Positions 41,672 through 50,914 are shown, counted from the stretch's first letter. The stretch: DNA of 64,000 nt from Azophilus sp965220425 (GCA_965220425.1 OZ244830.1:3844001-3908000); one strand, 5' to 3'. The notes: a model not told the origin generated them from the letters alone. A program made the numbers and translations.

Positions 41672-42100
41672 TCAGCTTTCGACCAGATTCTCCGCCAACG
41701 CCCGTCGATACAAGCGCAAGGTGATGGGCGTCAACGCGGCCACCGGCGCGTCGTTGAGTCCGCGCACGGTGTAACGGTCGGAAAGCCACCCCGCGAGGTT
41801 GACCGCCGCCGGCCCGAGAATGATGAGCGTGATCCCGTTGGCCAGCGCGTACTTCTCCACCGGCCAGCCATAGGTCCGATCGAGGGTCACCGCCAACCGG
41901 CCGTGGCTGTGGGCGATGATGGTCATGCAGTAGAATATGGAGTAGCAGCGGCCATATCGGCCCGTCGGCTCAGCCGCGGTCAGGATGCAGTAGAGCACTG
42001 TCAGGTTGGCGTCCGCATCGAGCACCCCTGCCTCGCGGCCGGTTCGCCCGTCGTGGGTTACGAGCTTCTCTTTCGGGAAGACTTCGAAGCCGTGTCCTTG
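41672..42100 (-). pseudogene. Decayed transporter (MFS-like) and unknown-protein debris
   Basis: On the minus strand the stretch near 41690-41860 gives KYALANGITLIILGPAAVNL followed by AGWLSDRYTVRGLNDAP, which resembles a helix plus the G-x-x-x-D-R-x-x-R-R loop of major facilitator transporters. The part to its right (about 41900-42100) reads LERAQGHGFEVFPKEKLVTH and DGRTGREAGVLDADANLTVL, which looks like a conserved domain I cannot name. Neither has a start, and they run together in one frame by chance or fusion. Confidence 0.4.
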
Positions 42101-42120
42101 AGCCCGCTCGAGATTGCCTG

Positions 42121-42720
42121 CTATTGATTCCTGTTCGGTGGATTGTCCTGAACGGGGCAACCGCCCGCCTGGATTTCGGCGATTACCCCGCCGGCAAGCA
42201 ACGCTTCTATCGCATCGGCCGTACACCCGGAACGCTCGGCCGCCTGCCTGGAATGGGCTCCGGCGGCGGGCAGGTCATGACGCAGGTTCATGCGCATGCC
42301 ATCCATTTCCAGCGGCAGTTTCGGCAGCCGCGCCAGTTCGCCCCGGCGCTCGCCATCCGTCACATGCACGCCCAACAGACCGCCCTCGCTCAGGTGCGGA
42401 TCGTCGAACAAGTCCGCAGGCCTGTTGATTTCCGCAAACGGCATGCCCGCCCGCTCCAGCTTCTCGACGGCTCGCTGCCGCGGCATTGCACTGAAAAGCC
42501 CGGTCAACGCGGGCATGAACCGGTCCCGATGCTCGGTCCGGCCATTATTGGTGGCGAGTACCGGATTCGCGGCCAGGCCGTCCAGGGCGAAATGCTCGCA
42601 GAACGGGCGCCATTGGGTGTCGCTGACCACGGCGACAAAGATCTTCTCCCCGTCCGCGCAGTCGAAGAGGTCGTAGACGCCCCAGGCCGGGCGCCGCACT
42701 GACATCGGCCGCAGCGCCTT
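42121..42720 (-). pseudogene. CaiB/BaiF-type CoA-transferase, C-terminal half
   Basis: About 200 codons match the second half of family III CoA-transferases: WGVYDLFDCADGEKIFVAVV, SDTQWRPFCEHFALDGLAAN, then LERAGMPFAEINRPADLFDD and PHLSEGGLLGVHVTDGERRG. The N-terminal half with the catalytic Asp and CoA site is missing, since the recognisable part starts at SVRRPAWG near 42690. A full-length paralogue is encoded at 46821-48056. It lies directly downstream of the MFS gene on the same strand, suggesting that an earlier operon was cut. Confidence 0.65.
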
Positions 42721-42756
42721 ACGGCAACTTGACACGAACCCAACGGGCCGGGGGCG

Positions 42757-44202
42757 TCATCTGACGGAGCGTCCCGCCCGTGCGCCCGGTTCGCTGTCGC
42801 GCTTGCGCCCGGCCAGCGCGACGAGGTTCGCGGCATGATCGTCTCGAGTGATGCGATAGCGCGAGACGACGTACAGCGCGATCAGGTTGAGGCCGCAGAA
42901 CAGCGGCAGAAACATCAAAGCCAGGTCTTGGCGCAGTTCGCCGGTCATCATGTCGGCCGACTCGATGCCGTCCAGTCCGACCAGGGAAACGATCGTGCCC
43001 GCACCCAGGATGCCGCCGGCGGAGACCGCCTTGGCGGCGAACCCCCTCGCGGCATAGAACAGGCCTTCCGACCGCCTTTTGGTCGCAATCTCGCTGTCTT
43101 CCACCACATCCGCCATCATGGAATCGAGCAGTACGCCGCCGATCATGAAGCACACCACTTCGGCGACCGAGAATGCCGCGAAGACACGCAACGAAATCCA
43201 GCTTCCGAGTGCCGGCCACCAGCCCAGCAGCAGCAGCACATAGGGCACGGGGTAAAGCGAAACGGTAATCAGAATGCCGGCAATGGCCCCCCGCTTCTTG
43301 CCGAGCTTCGCGCCCAGAAAGGGCGCCGCCCAATAGGCGATGGCAGGCGCAACCATGACGGCGATGCCCACCGCCGCGATCTGGTTACCGGAGAAACCGA
43401 AGAAGTAGACGGTGTTGTAGAGGAACAGCGCCGCGCTGAGACCGGCAGCGATGCCGGCCACCAGCCCGTAGAAGAACAAGGCCGCAAAGTTGCGGTTTCG
43501 CACCGACTGGAAGATCTGACGGACTTCCCGGGCCATCTCACGGATGCGGACGGGCTCCTTCGGCCGGGGCAGCGCGGCCGCGGCTCTGCGCGTGCCCAGC
43601 GCAGACACCGCAATCGCCAGGGCGATCAAGGTGGCTCCTACCGCCCCGTAGATCGAATAACCCGCCTGCACGGCAACGCCGTAAGCGCCCACCCACAGCA
43701 GAAAGTTGACGGTGTGCAGCAGGTTGCCGCCGTACCAGCCGAAGGCATGACGCAATGCCAGCCACCGGTTGCGCCTGTCGTAATGGCTCTCCAGTTCCGG
43801 CAACAGCGAAGTCGAGGGAACCTCGAACAGCGTGGTGCCCGTCCGGATGAGGATGGCCATCACGAGCACATAGGCGAAGGTGTTGGCCCCGGTCAGTTCG
43901 ATAAACGGATTGAACAGCCCGTAGAAGGTGACCGGCAACACCAGGAACGCGGCAAACATGAAGGGATGGCGGCGGCCGTGACGGCTTCGGGTCTTGTCCG
44001 ACCAATGGCCGATCAAGAGGTCGGAGACGGCGTCCCAGAGCATGGCAACGGCCAGGGCGATCGATGCGAGGTAACCGGGGAGGCCCAGTACCTGGTTGGC
44101 GTAGATCAGCAACAGGTAGCTGAAGGCGTTGTTCTTGACGCCGTATGCGATGGCCGCCGATCCGTAGAACCAGAAGATCGGCCGCGTTTCCAGCCTGCGC
44201 AC
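42757..44202 (-). CDS. MFS / glycoside-pentoside-hexuronide cation symporter-like transporter
   Basis: A polytopic membrane protein of about 480 residues with twelve predicted helices. It starts LETRPIFWFYGSAAIAYGVK, then LAVAMLWDAVSDLLIGHWSD and KTRSRHGRRHPFMFAAFLVL: the D-x-x-x-D-x-x-x-G-x-x-S-D loop and the R-x-G-R-R-x-P motif are hallmarks of the GPH (MelB-like) branch. The second half has SVAEVVCFMIGGVLLDSMMA and EGLFYAARGFAAKAVSAGGI. The substrate could be a glycoside, but GPH-like proteins also carry other solutes. The GTG at 44202 with GAGGG upstream fits the homologous start; an ATG at 44274 would overlap the isochorismatase stub. Confidence 0.8.
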   Translation of the reverse strand: MRRLETRPIFWFYGSAAIAYGVKNNAFSYLLLIYANQVLGLPGYLASIALAVAMLWDAVSDLLIGHWSDKTRSRHGRRHPFMFAAFLVLPVTFYGLFNPFIELTGANTFAYVLVMAILIRTGTTLFEVPSTSLLPELESHYDRRNRWLALRHAFGWYGGNLLHTVNFLLWVGAYGVAVQAGYSIYGAVGATLIALAIAVSALGTRRAAAALPRPKEPVRIREMAREVRQIFQSVRNRNFAALFFYGLVAGIAAGLSAALFLYNTVYFFGFSGNQIAAVGIAVMVAPAIAYWAAPFLGAKLGKKRGAIAGILITVSLYPVPYVLLLLGWWPALGSWISLRVFAAFSVAEVVCFMIGGVLLDSMMADVVEDSEIATKRRSEGLFYAARGFAAKAVSAGGILGAGTIVSLVGLDGIESADMMTGELRQDLALMFLPLFCGLNLIALYVVSRYRITRDDHAANLVALAGRKRDSEPGARAGRSVR

Positions 44203-44213
44203 TTCGATGGTGA

Positions 44214-44597
44214 CTATCCCTCGTTGCGGTCCGGGCGCGCGGCCAGATCGGTGCCGAAAAACGAACTCGCCCATTGCTTTTCCAGCACCGGTTCGCCGGG
44301 TCGGGGCGCGAGCGCCGCATCGACCCGCACCCAGCGGGACCCGGGTTGCAGAAGGTTCAAGGCTTCGATGCGGCGCCGGAACACCCGGGCCTGGTCAGGG
44401 CTCCGGTACAGCACCGTGGTGAAAAAGATGGGCAACGCGAGTTTGCGGAATGCCCCCAGCAGTGCGGTATTGGCTTCGATCACCGACGGGCAATGGGTTC
44501 CCAGCGCGCATTCCGGATCGGTGAACCCATTGATCAGGTCAACCAGAACCAGCGCGGGCCGTTGGCCCAGTCCCAGGCGATTGCGTTCGAGGTCCAT
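44214..44597 (-). pseudogene. Isochorismatase-family hydrolase, N-terminal fragment
   Basis: Starts at ATG 44597 with RPALVLVDLINGFTDPECAL (the Asp of the catalytic triad, 'vDmqngf'), then PIFFTTVLYRSPDQARVF, and reaches VLEKQWASSFFGTDLAA (the Lys region). Family members continue into the block with the nucleophilic Cys (GCTTSGCVR), but here the frame closes just after DLAA at 44214. The C-terminal third with the active cysteine is therefore absent. It borders directly on the transporter gene, so the 3' part was probably deleted. Confidence 0.7.
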
Positions 44598-44610
44598 GAA
44601 CGAATCCTAT

Positions 44611-44790
44611 TTGCGGAGTGCGCCAAACGATGTCTGGCCCGAGCCTTCCACCAGCAGTTGCGCAGTCCCGAACCGGCTCCGCTCCGCCGGGTAGATGCTC
44701 GACGACGCCACCTGGTTGCCCACGAATCCGGGGCGGATCTGTTGAAAGCTGCCTTCCACCTCCCGGAATCGGCACCCTTTTTGAACGCAT
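44611..44790 (-). pseudogene. C-terminal remnant of an unidentified protein
   Basis: On the minus strand, ending at 44611, an open stretch reads SFQQIRPGFVGNQVASSSIY, then RFGTAQLLVEGSGQTSFGAL before the stop. It is 20 bp before the isochorismatase-stub start and looks coding, but there is no start; upstream the sequence becomes AT-rich. I do not recognise the family. Confidence 0.3.
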
Positions 44791-44897
44791 ATTTACCGTA
44801 AAGTACTATTACCATATCTATGATCAATATACTCCCCTCCACGCGTCTCAACCCGGCTGCGCAAGGATTCCATAGAGAACTACAGTCTGGGCCTGGC

Positions 44898-45138
44898 CCG
44901 CATATTTCACCAAGCCGCTTATCCAGATGACGAATTCCATTTGATTTTGCTCACATTTGTTGCACCATTCGGCTTTCTGTCGTGGTACAAACTGCACTGG
45001 CCACGCCCTCGCTGGTCTTTTGCCCGGGTGCGCGCACATGCTCCCTCCACCATAGGCGTGGCTATGATTCCGGTCGCGAGCACGCGCAAACGAGCAAAAT
45101 CCTGCGCGATCATCGCGGCCCTTGGTGAAATATGCGAG
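44898..45138. mobile_element. MITE-like palindromic element, copy B (241 bp)
   Basis: Left end cccgcatatttcaccaa (44898-44914), right end ttggtgaaatatgcgag (45122-45138): inverted repeat with one mismatch. Inside it shares accaagccgctta, and cactggccacgccctcgctgg near the middle, with the other copies. ctgg stands at both outer borders, a possible 4-bp target duplication. Confidence 0.65.
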
Positions 45139-45337
45139 CTGGCCCTCTTCGACTCCATTCCGGTGCTGCTCCCCGCATTCGGCCTGTATCTGCTCGCCAC
45201 TGGAAGCTTTGCCCTGGCGGTGTGTGGCAATCGGTACAGTCCCGGGAGGGAGCCCGCTGCACGGGTGATTCAGGAGATGGAGACAGCCCTGCGGGCATTC
45301 CTGCATAGAACCGGCGGGTCCAACACATAATCGGGCA

Positions 45338-45913
45338 ATGTCTATAAGAGTCATCGTCGGCATCAGCGGCGCCTCGGGCGTAATCTACGGAATCCGTGCC
45401 CAGGAATGCCTCAAGGCCATGGAGGGAATCGAGACCCATCTCATCCTCACGGACGGCGCCAGGACCAGCATTGCGGTGGAAACGGACTGGGACGCGGGGG
45501 ATGTGCCGGCGCTTGCGGATGTCAACCACAGGAACGACAACCTGGCCGCAAGCATCGCGAGCGGCTCGCACCTCATGGATGCCATGACGGTCATTCCGTT
45601 CAGCGTCAAGTCGCTGTCCCGGATCGCCAACGCCTACGCCGACAACCTGCTGACCCGCGCCGCCGACGTGATGCTGAAGGAACAGCGTCCCCTGGTGCTC
45701 GTGGTGCGGGAAACGCCGCTGCACAAGAGCCACCTGCACCTGACGATGCGGGCGGCCGACAGCGGCGTCAGCATCCTGCCGCCGGTACCGGCGTTCTACC
45801 ACAAGCCGCGGAGCATCGACGACCTGGTGGACCACACGGTGGGCAAGGTCTTCGACCTGTTGGGCATTGCCCACGACCTGTACCGGCGCTGGGGCGCGCC
45901 CAGGAAATCGTGA
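45338..45913 (+). CDS. ubiX: UbiX-family flavin prenyltransferase
   Basis: A 191-residue flavoprotein that makes prenylated FMN for UbiD-type decarboxylases. Motifs: VIVGISGASGVIYGIRAQEC at the N-terminus (FMN phosphate loop), NLAASIASGSHLMDAMTVIP, FSVKSLSRIANAYADNLLTR, and PLVLVVRETPLHKSHLHLTM, the family's most conserved block (Arg-Glu-Thr-Pro-Leu). No UbiD partner lies in the window. It is convergent with the HMG-CoA-lyase-like gene, 15 bp apart. Copies outside the ubiquinone pathway often serve aromatic-acid decarboxylases, so the exact role is open. Confidence 0.9.
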   Translation: MSIRVIVGISGASGVIYGIRAQECLKAMEGIETHLILTDGARTSIAVETDWDAGDVPALADVNHRNDNLAASIASGSHLMDAMTVIPFSVKSLSRIANAYADNLLTRAADVMLKEQRPLVLVVRETPLHKSHLHLTMRAADSGVSILPPVPAFYHKPRSIDDLVDHTVGKVFDLLGIAHDLYRRWGAPRKS

Positions 45914-45928
45914 CCGGGTGCATGCGGG

Positions 45929-46819
45929 CTAGACGTTGCGGCGCAGCCAGGGCAGCGTACGCCCGCCGATCGGGCGGCCGAGCCGGGCTTCCAGGTCGCG
46001 GACCACGTTCAGGAGCGCCGGCAGGTCGATACCGGTGTGCATGCCGGCCTGATGCAGGAGGCTCACCAGATCTTCGGTCGCGAGGTTGCCTGCCGCGCCC
46101 GGCGCGAAGGGACAACCCCCCACACCTCCCGCCGAGGAATCGAACTTGCGGATACCGCATTCCAGGGCCTGCCAGGCGTTGGCCAGTGCAAGCGCCCGGG
46201 TATCGTGCAGGTGCGCGGCGAGCCGGGACGCCCCGAACGCGGCGACCATCCGGCTGAACAGTGCCTTGGCGCGCAGGGGATTTCCCGCGCCGATGGTGTC
46301 GGCCACGATAACCTCGTCGGCCCCCGCATCGAACATGACCGCCGCCAGGCGCTGCACGGTCTCGTCGGGGACCACGCCCTCGAAGGGACATTCGAACGCC
46401 ACCGCCACATAGGCCCGTGCCCCGAGCCGATCGGTGCGGGCCTGCTGCAGCACCGACGCGCACACCGCGGTCGCTTCCTCCAGGCCCATGTTGATGTTCT
46501 CGCGATTCATCGTCTCCGTGGCCGAGAGCACCACGCCGACCGATCGGATGCCGGCCGCGCACGCCAGTTCGTACCCCTTTCGATTCGGCACCAGGGCATG
46601 AAAATCGGCCCGGTCCAGATCCAGCGCCCGCACGACTTCCGCCGCACCCGCCATCTTGGGCACGGCCTTCGGGCTCACGAAGCTCGCCACCTCCACCGAC
46701 GGCACGCCGGCATCCAACAGCCCATCGATCAGCCCGACGCGCTCGGCCGGAGACAGGGCAACCGGGTCGTTCTGCAAGCCGTCCCGGGGCGCCACGTCGT
46801 TGACGATCACCTTGTCCAT
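45929..46819 (-). CDS. Hydroxymethylglutaryl-CoA lyase-family enzyme
   Basis: A TIM-barrel lyase/aldolase of 296 residues, family of HMG-CoA lyase (HMG-CoA to acetoacetate and acetyl-CoA) and related 3-hydroxy-acyl-CoA lyases. Metal and active-site motifs: VAPRDGLQND (residues 8-17), EVASFVSPKAVPKMA, SATETMNRENINMG, RLAAHLHDTRALALANAW (HxHDT) and GGCPFAPGAAGNLATEDLV, with the mobile Cys loop GGCP. The last motif has Phe where Tyr is usual. The ATG at 46819 is 1 bp beyond the stop of the CoA-transferase gene, so the two are co-translated in a GntR-controlled operon and probably act on the same CoA thioester. Confidence 0.87.
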   Translation of the reverse strand: MDKVIVNDVAPRDGLQNDPVALSPAERVGLIDGLLDAGVPSVEVASFVSPKAVPKMAGAAEVVRALDLDRADFHALVPNRKGYELACAAGIRSVGVVLSATETMNRENINMGLEEATAVCASVLQQARTDRLGARAYVAVAFECPFEGVVPDETVQRLAAVMFDAGADEVIVADTIGAGNPLRAKALFSRMVAAFGASRLAAHLHDTRALALANAWQALECGIRKFDSSAGGVGGCPFAPGAAGNLATEDLVSLLHQAGMHTGIDLPALLNVVRDLEARLGRPIGGRTLPWLRRNV

Positions 46820-46820
46820 G

Positions 46821-48056
46821 TCAATCGGGGTACTCGCCCTGTTGCAGAACACCCTCGGCAATTCCTGACGCGATCCGGTCAGCCGTCAGGCCCGCCCACT
46901 GCGCAAACACCTCGGCGGTATCGGCGCCAAGCAATGGCGGCGGCGTCATCGTTTCCCCGCTATCGCGCGAAAGCTTGATGGGGTTGCCCGGCACCCGCGC
47001 CTTTCCCCCAACCGGGTGCTGCAACTCGACGAACATGTTGCGGTGGCGCACCTGGGGGTCGCTGAGCGCCTGGGCGAAATTGTTGACCCGGGCACAGGGA
47101 ATGCGCGCTGCCTCCAGCGCCTCGAGCCACTCGGCGGCGGGCCGCGTCTCGAGTCGTTCCGCGATCAGGCCTTCGATGAACGCCTTTTCCCTGAGCCGGT
47201 CCGCCGCCCTGTCGAAGCGAGGGTCGCGCAGGGCGTCGATCTCCATCACATCGAGCAGCGGCGGCCAGAAGGTGTCGCCGATCACGGCAATGACAATGAT
47301 GTCGTCCTGCGTCGCAAATGTGTTGTACGGCGTATGGACGAAGTGACTGTTTCCGATGGGTTCGGGGATCTCTCCCGACATGCCGTACATGGTGGCCATG
47401 TAGTTGAGCAGGCTGATCTGCACATCGAGCATGGAGATGTCGATGTGCTGGCCGACACCGGTGTGCTGCCGTGCCAGGAGGGCGGCCTGGATGCCCATGA
47501 CCGCGAACATGCCGCCGCCGAGATCGCCGATCGGGATTCCCGCCCGCTCTGGTTCACCGGCATGCATGCCCGTGATCGACATGCCGCCGCCGAGCGCCTG
47601 CACGATCTGATCGAAGGCCGGCCGTCGATAGTCCGGGCCGTTCTCGCCGAAGCCGGTGACCGTGCAGGTAACGATGGCCGGATTGCAGGCCGAGAGGGTC
47701 TCGTGGTCGATTTTCAGCCGTCTGGTCACGCCGGCCGAGAAATTGTCCAGCACCACATCGGCATGGCGCACCAGCTCGTAGAAGAACTCCAGGCCGGCAT
47801 CGGATTTGAGATCGATGGCCACGGATCGCTTGTTGCGGTTCAACGTGAAGTAATAGGCGCCCATGCCGCCGATGGAGTAGTGCGGGTCGTCTTCCAGCAG
47901 CCGGCGCGTCCCTTCGCCGCGGCCCGGGGGCTCCACCTTCACCGTGTCGCAACCCAGATCGGCCAGGATCATCCCCGCATAGGGCCCCGCCAGCATGTGC
48001 GTCAGGTCGATGAGCCGGATGCCGGTCAGTGGCTTGTTGGTCGCGGGTTTGGACAT
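46821..48056 (-). CDS. CaiB/BaiF (family III) CoA-transferase
   Basis: An enzyme of 411 residues that moves CoA between carboxylic acids through an aspartyl-CoA anhydride. Family marks: LTGIRLIDLTHMLAGPYAGM (residues 9-28), LGCDTVKVEPPGRGEGTRR, LNRNKRSVAIDLKSDAGLEF, VLDNFSAGVTRRL, then DYRRPAFDQIVQALGGGMSI and IPIGDLGGGMFAVMGIQAAL, whose Asp is the expected catalytic residue. It is the first enzyme after the gntR regulator on the same strand, 20 bp apart, and is directly followed by the lyase. The partner acids are unknown. Confidence 0.9.
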   Translation of the reverse strand: MSKPATNKPLTGIRLIDLTHMLAGPYAGMILADLGCDTVKVEPPGRGEGTRRLLEDDPHYSIGGMGAYYFTLNRNKRSVAIDLKSDAGLEFFYELVRHADVVLDNFSAGVTRRLKIDHETLSACNPAIVTCTVTGFGENGPDYRRPAFDQIVQALGGGMSITGMHAGEPERAGIPIGDLGGGMFAVMGIQAALLARQHTGVGQHIDISMLDVQISLLNYMATMYGMSGEIPEPIGNSHFVHTPYNTFATQDDIIVIAVIGDTFWPPLLDVMEIDALRDPRFDRAADRLREKAFIEGLIAERLETRPAAEWLEALEAARIPCARVNNFAQALSDPQVRHRNMFVELQHPVGGKARVPGNPIKLSRDSGETMTPPPLLGADTAEVFAQWAGLTADRIASGIAEGVLQQGEYPD

Positions 48057-48075
48057 CGTTGAGCGTCCAGGCCGA

Positions 48076-48765
48076 TCAGACGGCAGATTGTATACATTTT
48101 ACGTCGGCGGACGAAGTCTTTCGGCTATGTTGGCGTACGAATACCAGGGCAGCCCGGATATGACCGCGCATGACCGCTTCCGCCCAGAGCGGATCGCCGT
48201 TCGCCAGTGCTTCGACAAGGTCGCGGTGATGCCGATGCGACTGCACGATCCTGTCCATCGTGAACCGATGCGCCGTGCGCACGATCAGCGCCTGTTCGAC
48301 GAGGCGCCCGAGCAGGCTCTTCAGGCGCTCGCTGCCGGCGGCCTTCCAGATGGATTCGTGCAACTGGCCGTTCAGGTGCAGGAAGGCCCCGGTCTTCCGC
48401 GCATCGCTCGCCCGGCTCCTGAACACCGCTTCCATCTCTTCGATATTGTCCTGCAGAACCCGTAGACCATCGCTGTCGATAAGCTGTGCCGCCCGCGCCG
48501 CGGCATGCCCTTCCAGCAGGGCCCGCAGGTCGAACAGGTCCGTCATGTCCGCATCGCTCCAGGTCTTGACATGGGCGCCCTGATTGCGCGCAACGATCAC
48601 GTAGTCTTCCGCCGCCAGGCGGCTCAGGGCTTCGCGGACCGGCGTGCGGCTCACACCGCAGAGGCGCACGAGTTCTTCTTCCTTGAGGCGGCTGGCCGGA
48701 GCGAATTCTCCGTTCAGTATGCCTGCGCGGACGCGCTCATAAGCGCGGTCGGCGGCAAGGGACAT
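48076..48765 (-). CDS. GntR-family regulator with FCD domain
   Basis: A 229-residue transcription factor: winged helix-turn-helix (YERVRAGILNGEFAPASRLK, then ELVRLCGVSRTPVREALSRL, residues 8-50) and an all-helical FCD ligand domain (DLFDLRALLEGHAAARAAQL, LHESIWKAAGSERLKSLLGR, SHRHHRDLVEALANGDPLWA), typical for repressors answering to carboxylates. It heads the CoA-transferase/lyase operon. Two palindromes attgtat-n-caat/att, at 48814-48825 ahead of gntR and 48087-48098 ahead of the CoA-transferase, are probable binding sites; the VanR-type FCD operators are of this form. Confidence 0.88.
   Translation of the reverse strand: MSLAADRAYERVRAGILNGEFAPASRLKEEELVRLCGVSRTPVREALSRLAAEDYVIVARNQGAHVKTWSDADMTDLFDLRALLEGHAAARAAQLIDSDGLRVLQDNIEEMEAVFRSRASDARKTGAFLHLNGQLHESIWKAAGSERLKSLLGRLVEQALIVRTAHRFTMDRIVQSHRHHRDLVEALANGDPLWAEAVMRGHIRAALVFVRQHSRKTSSADVKCIQSAV
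48087..48098. promoter_or_regulatory. GntR-type operator palindrome (operon side)
   Basis: attgtatacatt, 31 bp upstream of the CoA-transferase ATG and inside the last codons of gntR. It matches the site at 48814-48825 in 10 of 12 bases. Confidence 0.45.
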
Positions 48766-48813
48766 CTTCCGGCCTCCCTGTGCGGTTTCGCCTCGGCGGG
48801 CAATTCAGGCCAC

Positions 48814-48825
48814 ATTGTATGCAAT
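48814..48825. promoter_or_regulatory. GntR-type operator palindrome (gntR promoter side)
   Basis: attgtatgcaat, a near-perfect palindrome 49 bp before gntR and between gntR and the divergent VOC gene start at 49003. It probably controlled both directions. Confidence 0.5.
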
Positions 48826-49002
48826 TTGGCGTCGAACGGGTATAGTCCCGGGCGTCGGTCGCATGATCGCCCGTGCGCGTTGCCGCTTGCCGGCGGTGCC
48901 CTGCGGTACCCGGAATGTTGGGCAATCCGCCCGTGTTGCAATGGAGCACGCGCCGCCGGGACGTCGTCCGGACCAGGTATTCGCGCATGGGAGGAAACCA
49001 GC

Positions 49003-49017
49003 TTGCATCTGCTTAGA
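49003..49017 (+). pseudogene. Start of VOC-family gene (5' piece, split by transposon)
   Basis: A GGGAGGAAACC ribosome site at 48989-48999 precedes a TTG at 49003 (codons L-H-L-L-R once the insert is removed). Joining 49017 to 53902 (one copy of the target duplication cttaga kept) gives a continuous frame into the VOC-fold sequence at 53902-54066. Confidence 0.55.
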
Positions 49018-50914
49018 CTGAACTTCCAGACCAAACCAAGCCTAATTCGACCCTAAGTCGTTGACCCGACAAGGTTTCTTTCGCCCATCGTATCGGAATA
49101 TGTAGCCATGTAAATGGTTGACATTATGCCATTAATATGCTTTGTTTATGGATGTTATCAGAACATATGGTAGCCATGTACATAGAAAGCGTCCCCAACC
49201 GCAACTCGCCGCCCGCCATCCTCCTGCGCGAATCCTTCCGCGAAGACGGCAAAGTCCGAAAAAGAACCCTCGCCAACCTCTCCAAGTGGCCCGCAACCCT
49301 CGTCAAGGGCCTCAAAATCCTCCTCAAGGGCGGCCGCGCCGTCGCCCGCCTCGAGGACGCCTTCCACATCGCACGCTCCCTACCCCACGGCCATGTCGCC
49401 GCCGTGCTCGGCACCCTGAAGAAACTGCGCCTCGACCGCAGCATCGCCGGCACCGCCTCCCCCGAGCGCCAACGCGTCATTGCCCTGATCGCCGCACGCA
49501 TCCTCGATCCGGGCTCGAAACTGGCCACCGCCCGGGGCCTGGCGCAGGCCACCGCGCGCGACTCGCTCGCCGAGACGCTCGGCATCGGGGACACCGACGA
49601 GAACGATCTCTACGCCGCCATGGACTGGCTGCTCGACCGTCAGGACGCCATCGAGCGGCGCCTGGCCAAGCGCCATCTCACCGACGGCGCACTGGTGCTC
49701 TACGACCTGACCTCCAGCTACCTGGAAGGCCGCCGCTGTCCGCTGGCCAAGCGCGGCCATTCCCGCGACGGCAAGCGCGGCAAGCTGCAGATCGAGTTCG
49801 GCCTGCTGTGCGACCGCGAGGGCTGCCCGGTGGCGGTCGAGGTGTTCGACGGCAACACGGCCGATCCAATGACCGTGGGCACGCAGATCGACAAGCTGCG
49901 CCACCGCTTCGGGCTGCACCGGGTGGTGCTGGTGGGCGACCGCGGCATGCTGACCGAGGCGCGCATCCGCGAGGACGTGAAACCGGCGGGCCTCGACTGG
50001 ATTAGCGCCTTGCGCTCGTCCGCCATCCGCGAGTTGGTGGAATCGGGGGCGGTGCAAATGTCGCTGTTCGACGAGACCGACCTGATCGAGATCCGTAGCA
50101 AGGCCTATCCGGGCGAACGCCTGATGGTGTGCCGCAATCCGCTGCTGGCCGCCGAGCGGGCGCGCAAGCGCGAGGACTTGCTGCAAGCGACCGAGGCGTT
50201 GCTCGAGCCCATCGCCGCCGCCACGACGCGCGAGAAACGGCGCTTGGCCGGCAAGGACAAGATCGGCCTGCGGGTCGGCAAGTCGATCGGCAAGTACAAG
50301 ATGGCCAAGCACTTCGAACTCGACATCGCCGACCACTCGTTCGGCTACCGGCGCAACCCCTCCTCCATCGCCCGGGAAGCGGCCCTGGATGGCCTCTACA
50401 TCGTGCGCACCAGCCTGACGGCGGCCGAACTCGATGCCGAGGGGACCGTGCGCGCCTACAAGCGCCTGAGCACCGTCGAGCGCGCCTTCAGAAGCCTCAA
50501 GACCGTGGACCTCAAGGTGCGGCCCATCTTCCACCATGCCGCCAATCGGGTCCGGGCGCATGTGTTCTTGTGCATGCTCGCCTACTACGTCGAATGGCAC
50601 ATGCGCCAACGGCTCAAGCCGCTGCTGTTCGACGACGACGATGCGGCCGCTGCCGAGGCCGCGCGCCCCTCCATCGTGGCGCCGGCCGAGGTCTCGGCAT
50701 CCGCCAAGGACAAGGCCCGGAGCAAACACACGGCCGACGGCCTGCCGGTGCACAGCTTCCGCACACTGCTCGGCGACTTGGCGACCGTCGCCAAGAACCG
50801 GGTCGTCCCCAATATCCCCGGTTCCGAACCGTTCGAGACGATCACCCGGCCAACCAAATTACAGCGCCAAGCGCTCGCCCTGCTCGGAGTGCGTCTATAG
50901 GCTGTACCCAGTAA
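49018..50914 (+). mobile_element. IS1634-type element, copy 2 (left part, interrupted)
   Basis: Equals copy 1 (offset 11294) from its first base to the one matching 39620, then is broken by the IS66-type element. The last 6 bp (gttcag) reappear at 53890-53895. The target duplication cttaga stands at 49012-49017 and 53896-53901, proving that the whole 49018-53895 block came in as, or became, one unit. The copy-1 bases 39621-39684 (64 bp) are missing. Confidence 0.88.
49167..50900 (+). CDS. IS1634-family transposase, copy 2
   Basis: The same 577-residue protein as copy 1 (MYIESVPNRNSPP start; Asp, Asp and Glu blocks intact). The CDS is not interrupted: the IS66-type insertion begins 14 bp after its stop. 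The enzyme could therefore still be made, but the element's right end is reduced to 6 bp next to the foreign insert, so its own mobility is doubtful. Confidence 0.9.
   Translation: MVAMYIESVPNRNSPPAILLRESFREDGKVRKRTLANLSKWPATLVKGLKILLKGGRAVARLEDAFHIARSLPHGHVAAVLGTLKKLRLDRSIAGTASPERQRVIALIAARILDPGSKLATARGLAQATARDSLAETLGIGDTDENDLYAAMDWLLDRQDAIERRLAKRHLTDGALVLYDLTSSYLEGRRCPLAKRGHSRDGKRGKLQIEFGLLCDREGCPVAVEVFDGNTADPMTVGTQIDKLRHRFGLHRVVLVGDRGMLTEARIREDVKPAGLDWISALRSSAIRELVESGAVQMSLFDETDLIEIRSKAYPGERLMVCRNPLLAAERARKREDLLQATEALLEPIAAATTREKRRLAGKDKIGLRVGKSIGKYKMAKHFELDIADHSFGYRRNPSSIAREAALDGLYIVRTSLTAAELDAEGTVRAYKRLSTVERAFRSLKTVDLKVRPIFHHAANRVRAHVFLCMLAYYVEWHMRQRLKPLLFDDDDAAAAEAARPSIVAPAEVSASAKDKARSKHTADGLPVHSFRTLLGDLATVAKNRVVPNIPGSEPFETITRPTKLQRQALALLGVRL

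Noticed and set aside
42835..44694. 619-codon open frame on the + strand opposite the MFS transporter and isochorismatase stub
   Set aside because: Antisense shadow of a twelve-helix transporter; composition is Gln/His/Arg-rich and no family is recognisable.
45769..46562. 264-codon minus frame overlapping ubiX and the HMG-CoA lyase-like gene
   Set aside because: A third-frame shadow; Arg/Gly-rich, and crosses two real genes.
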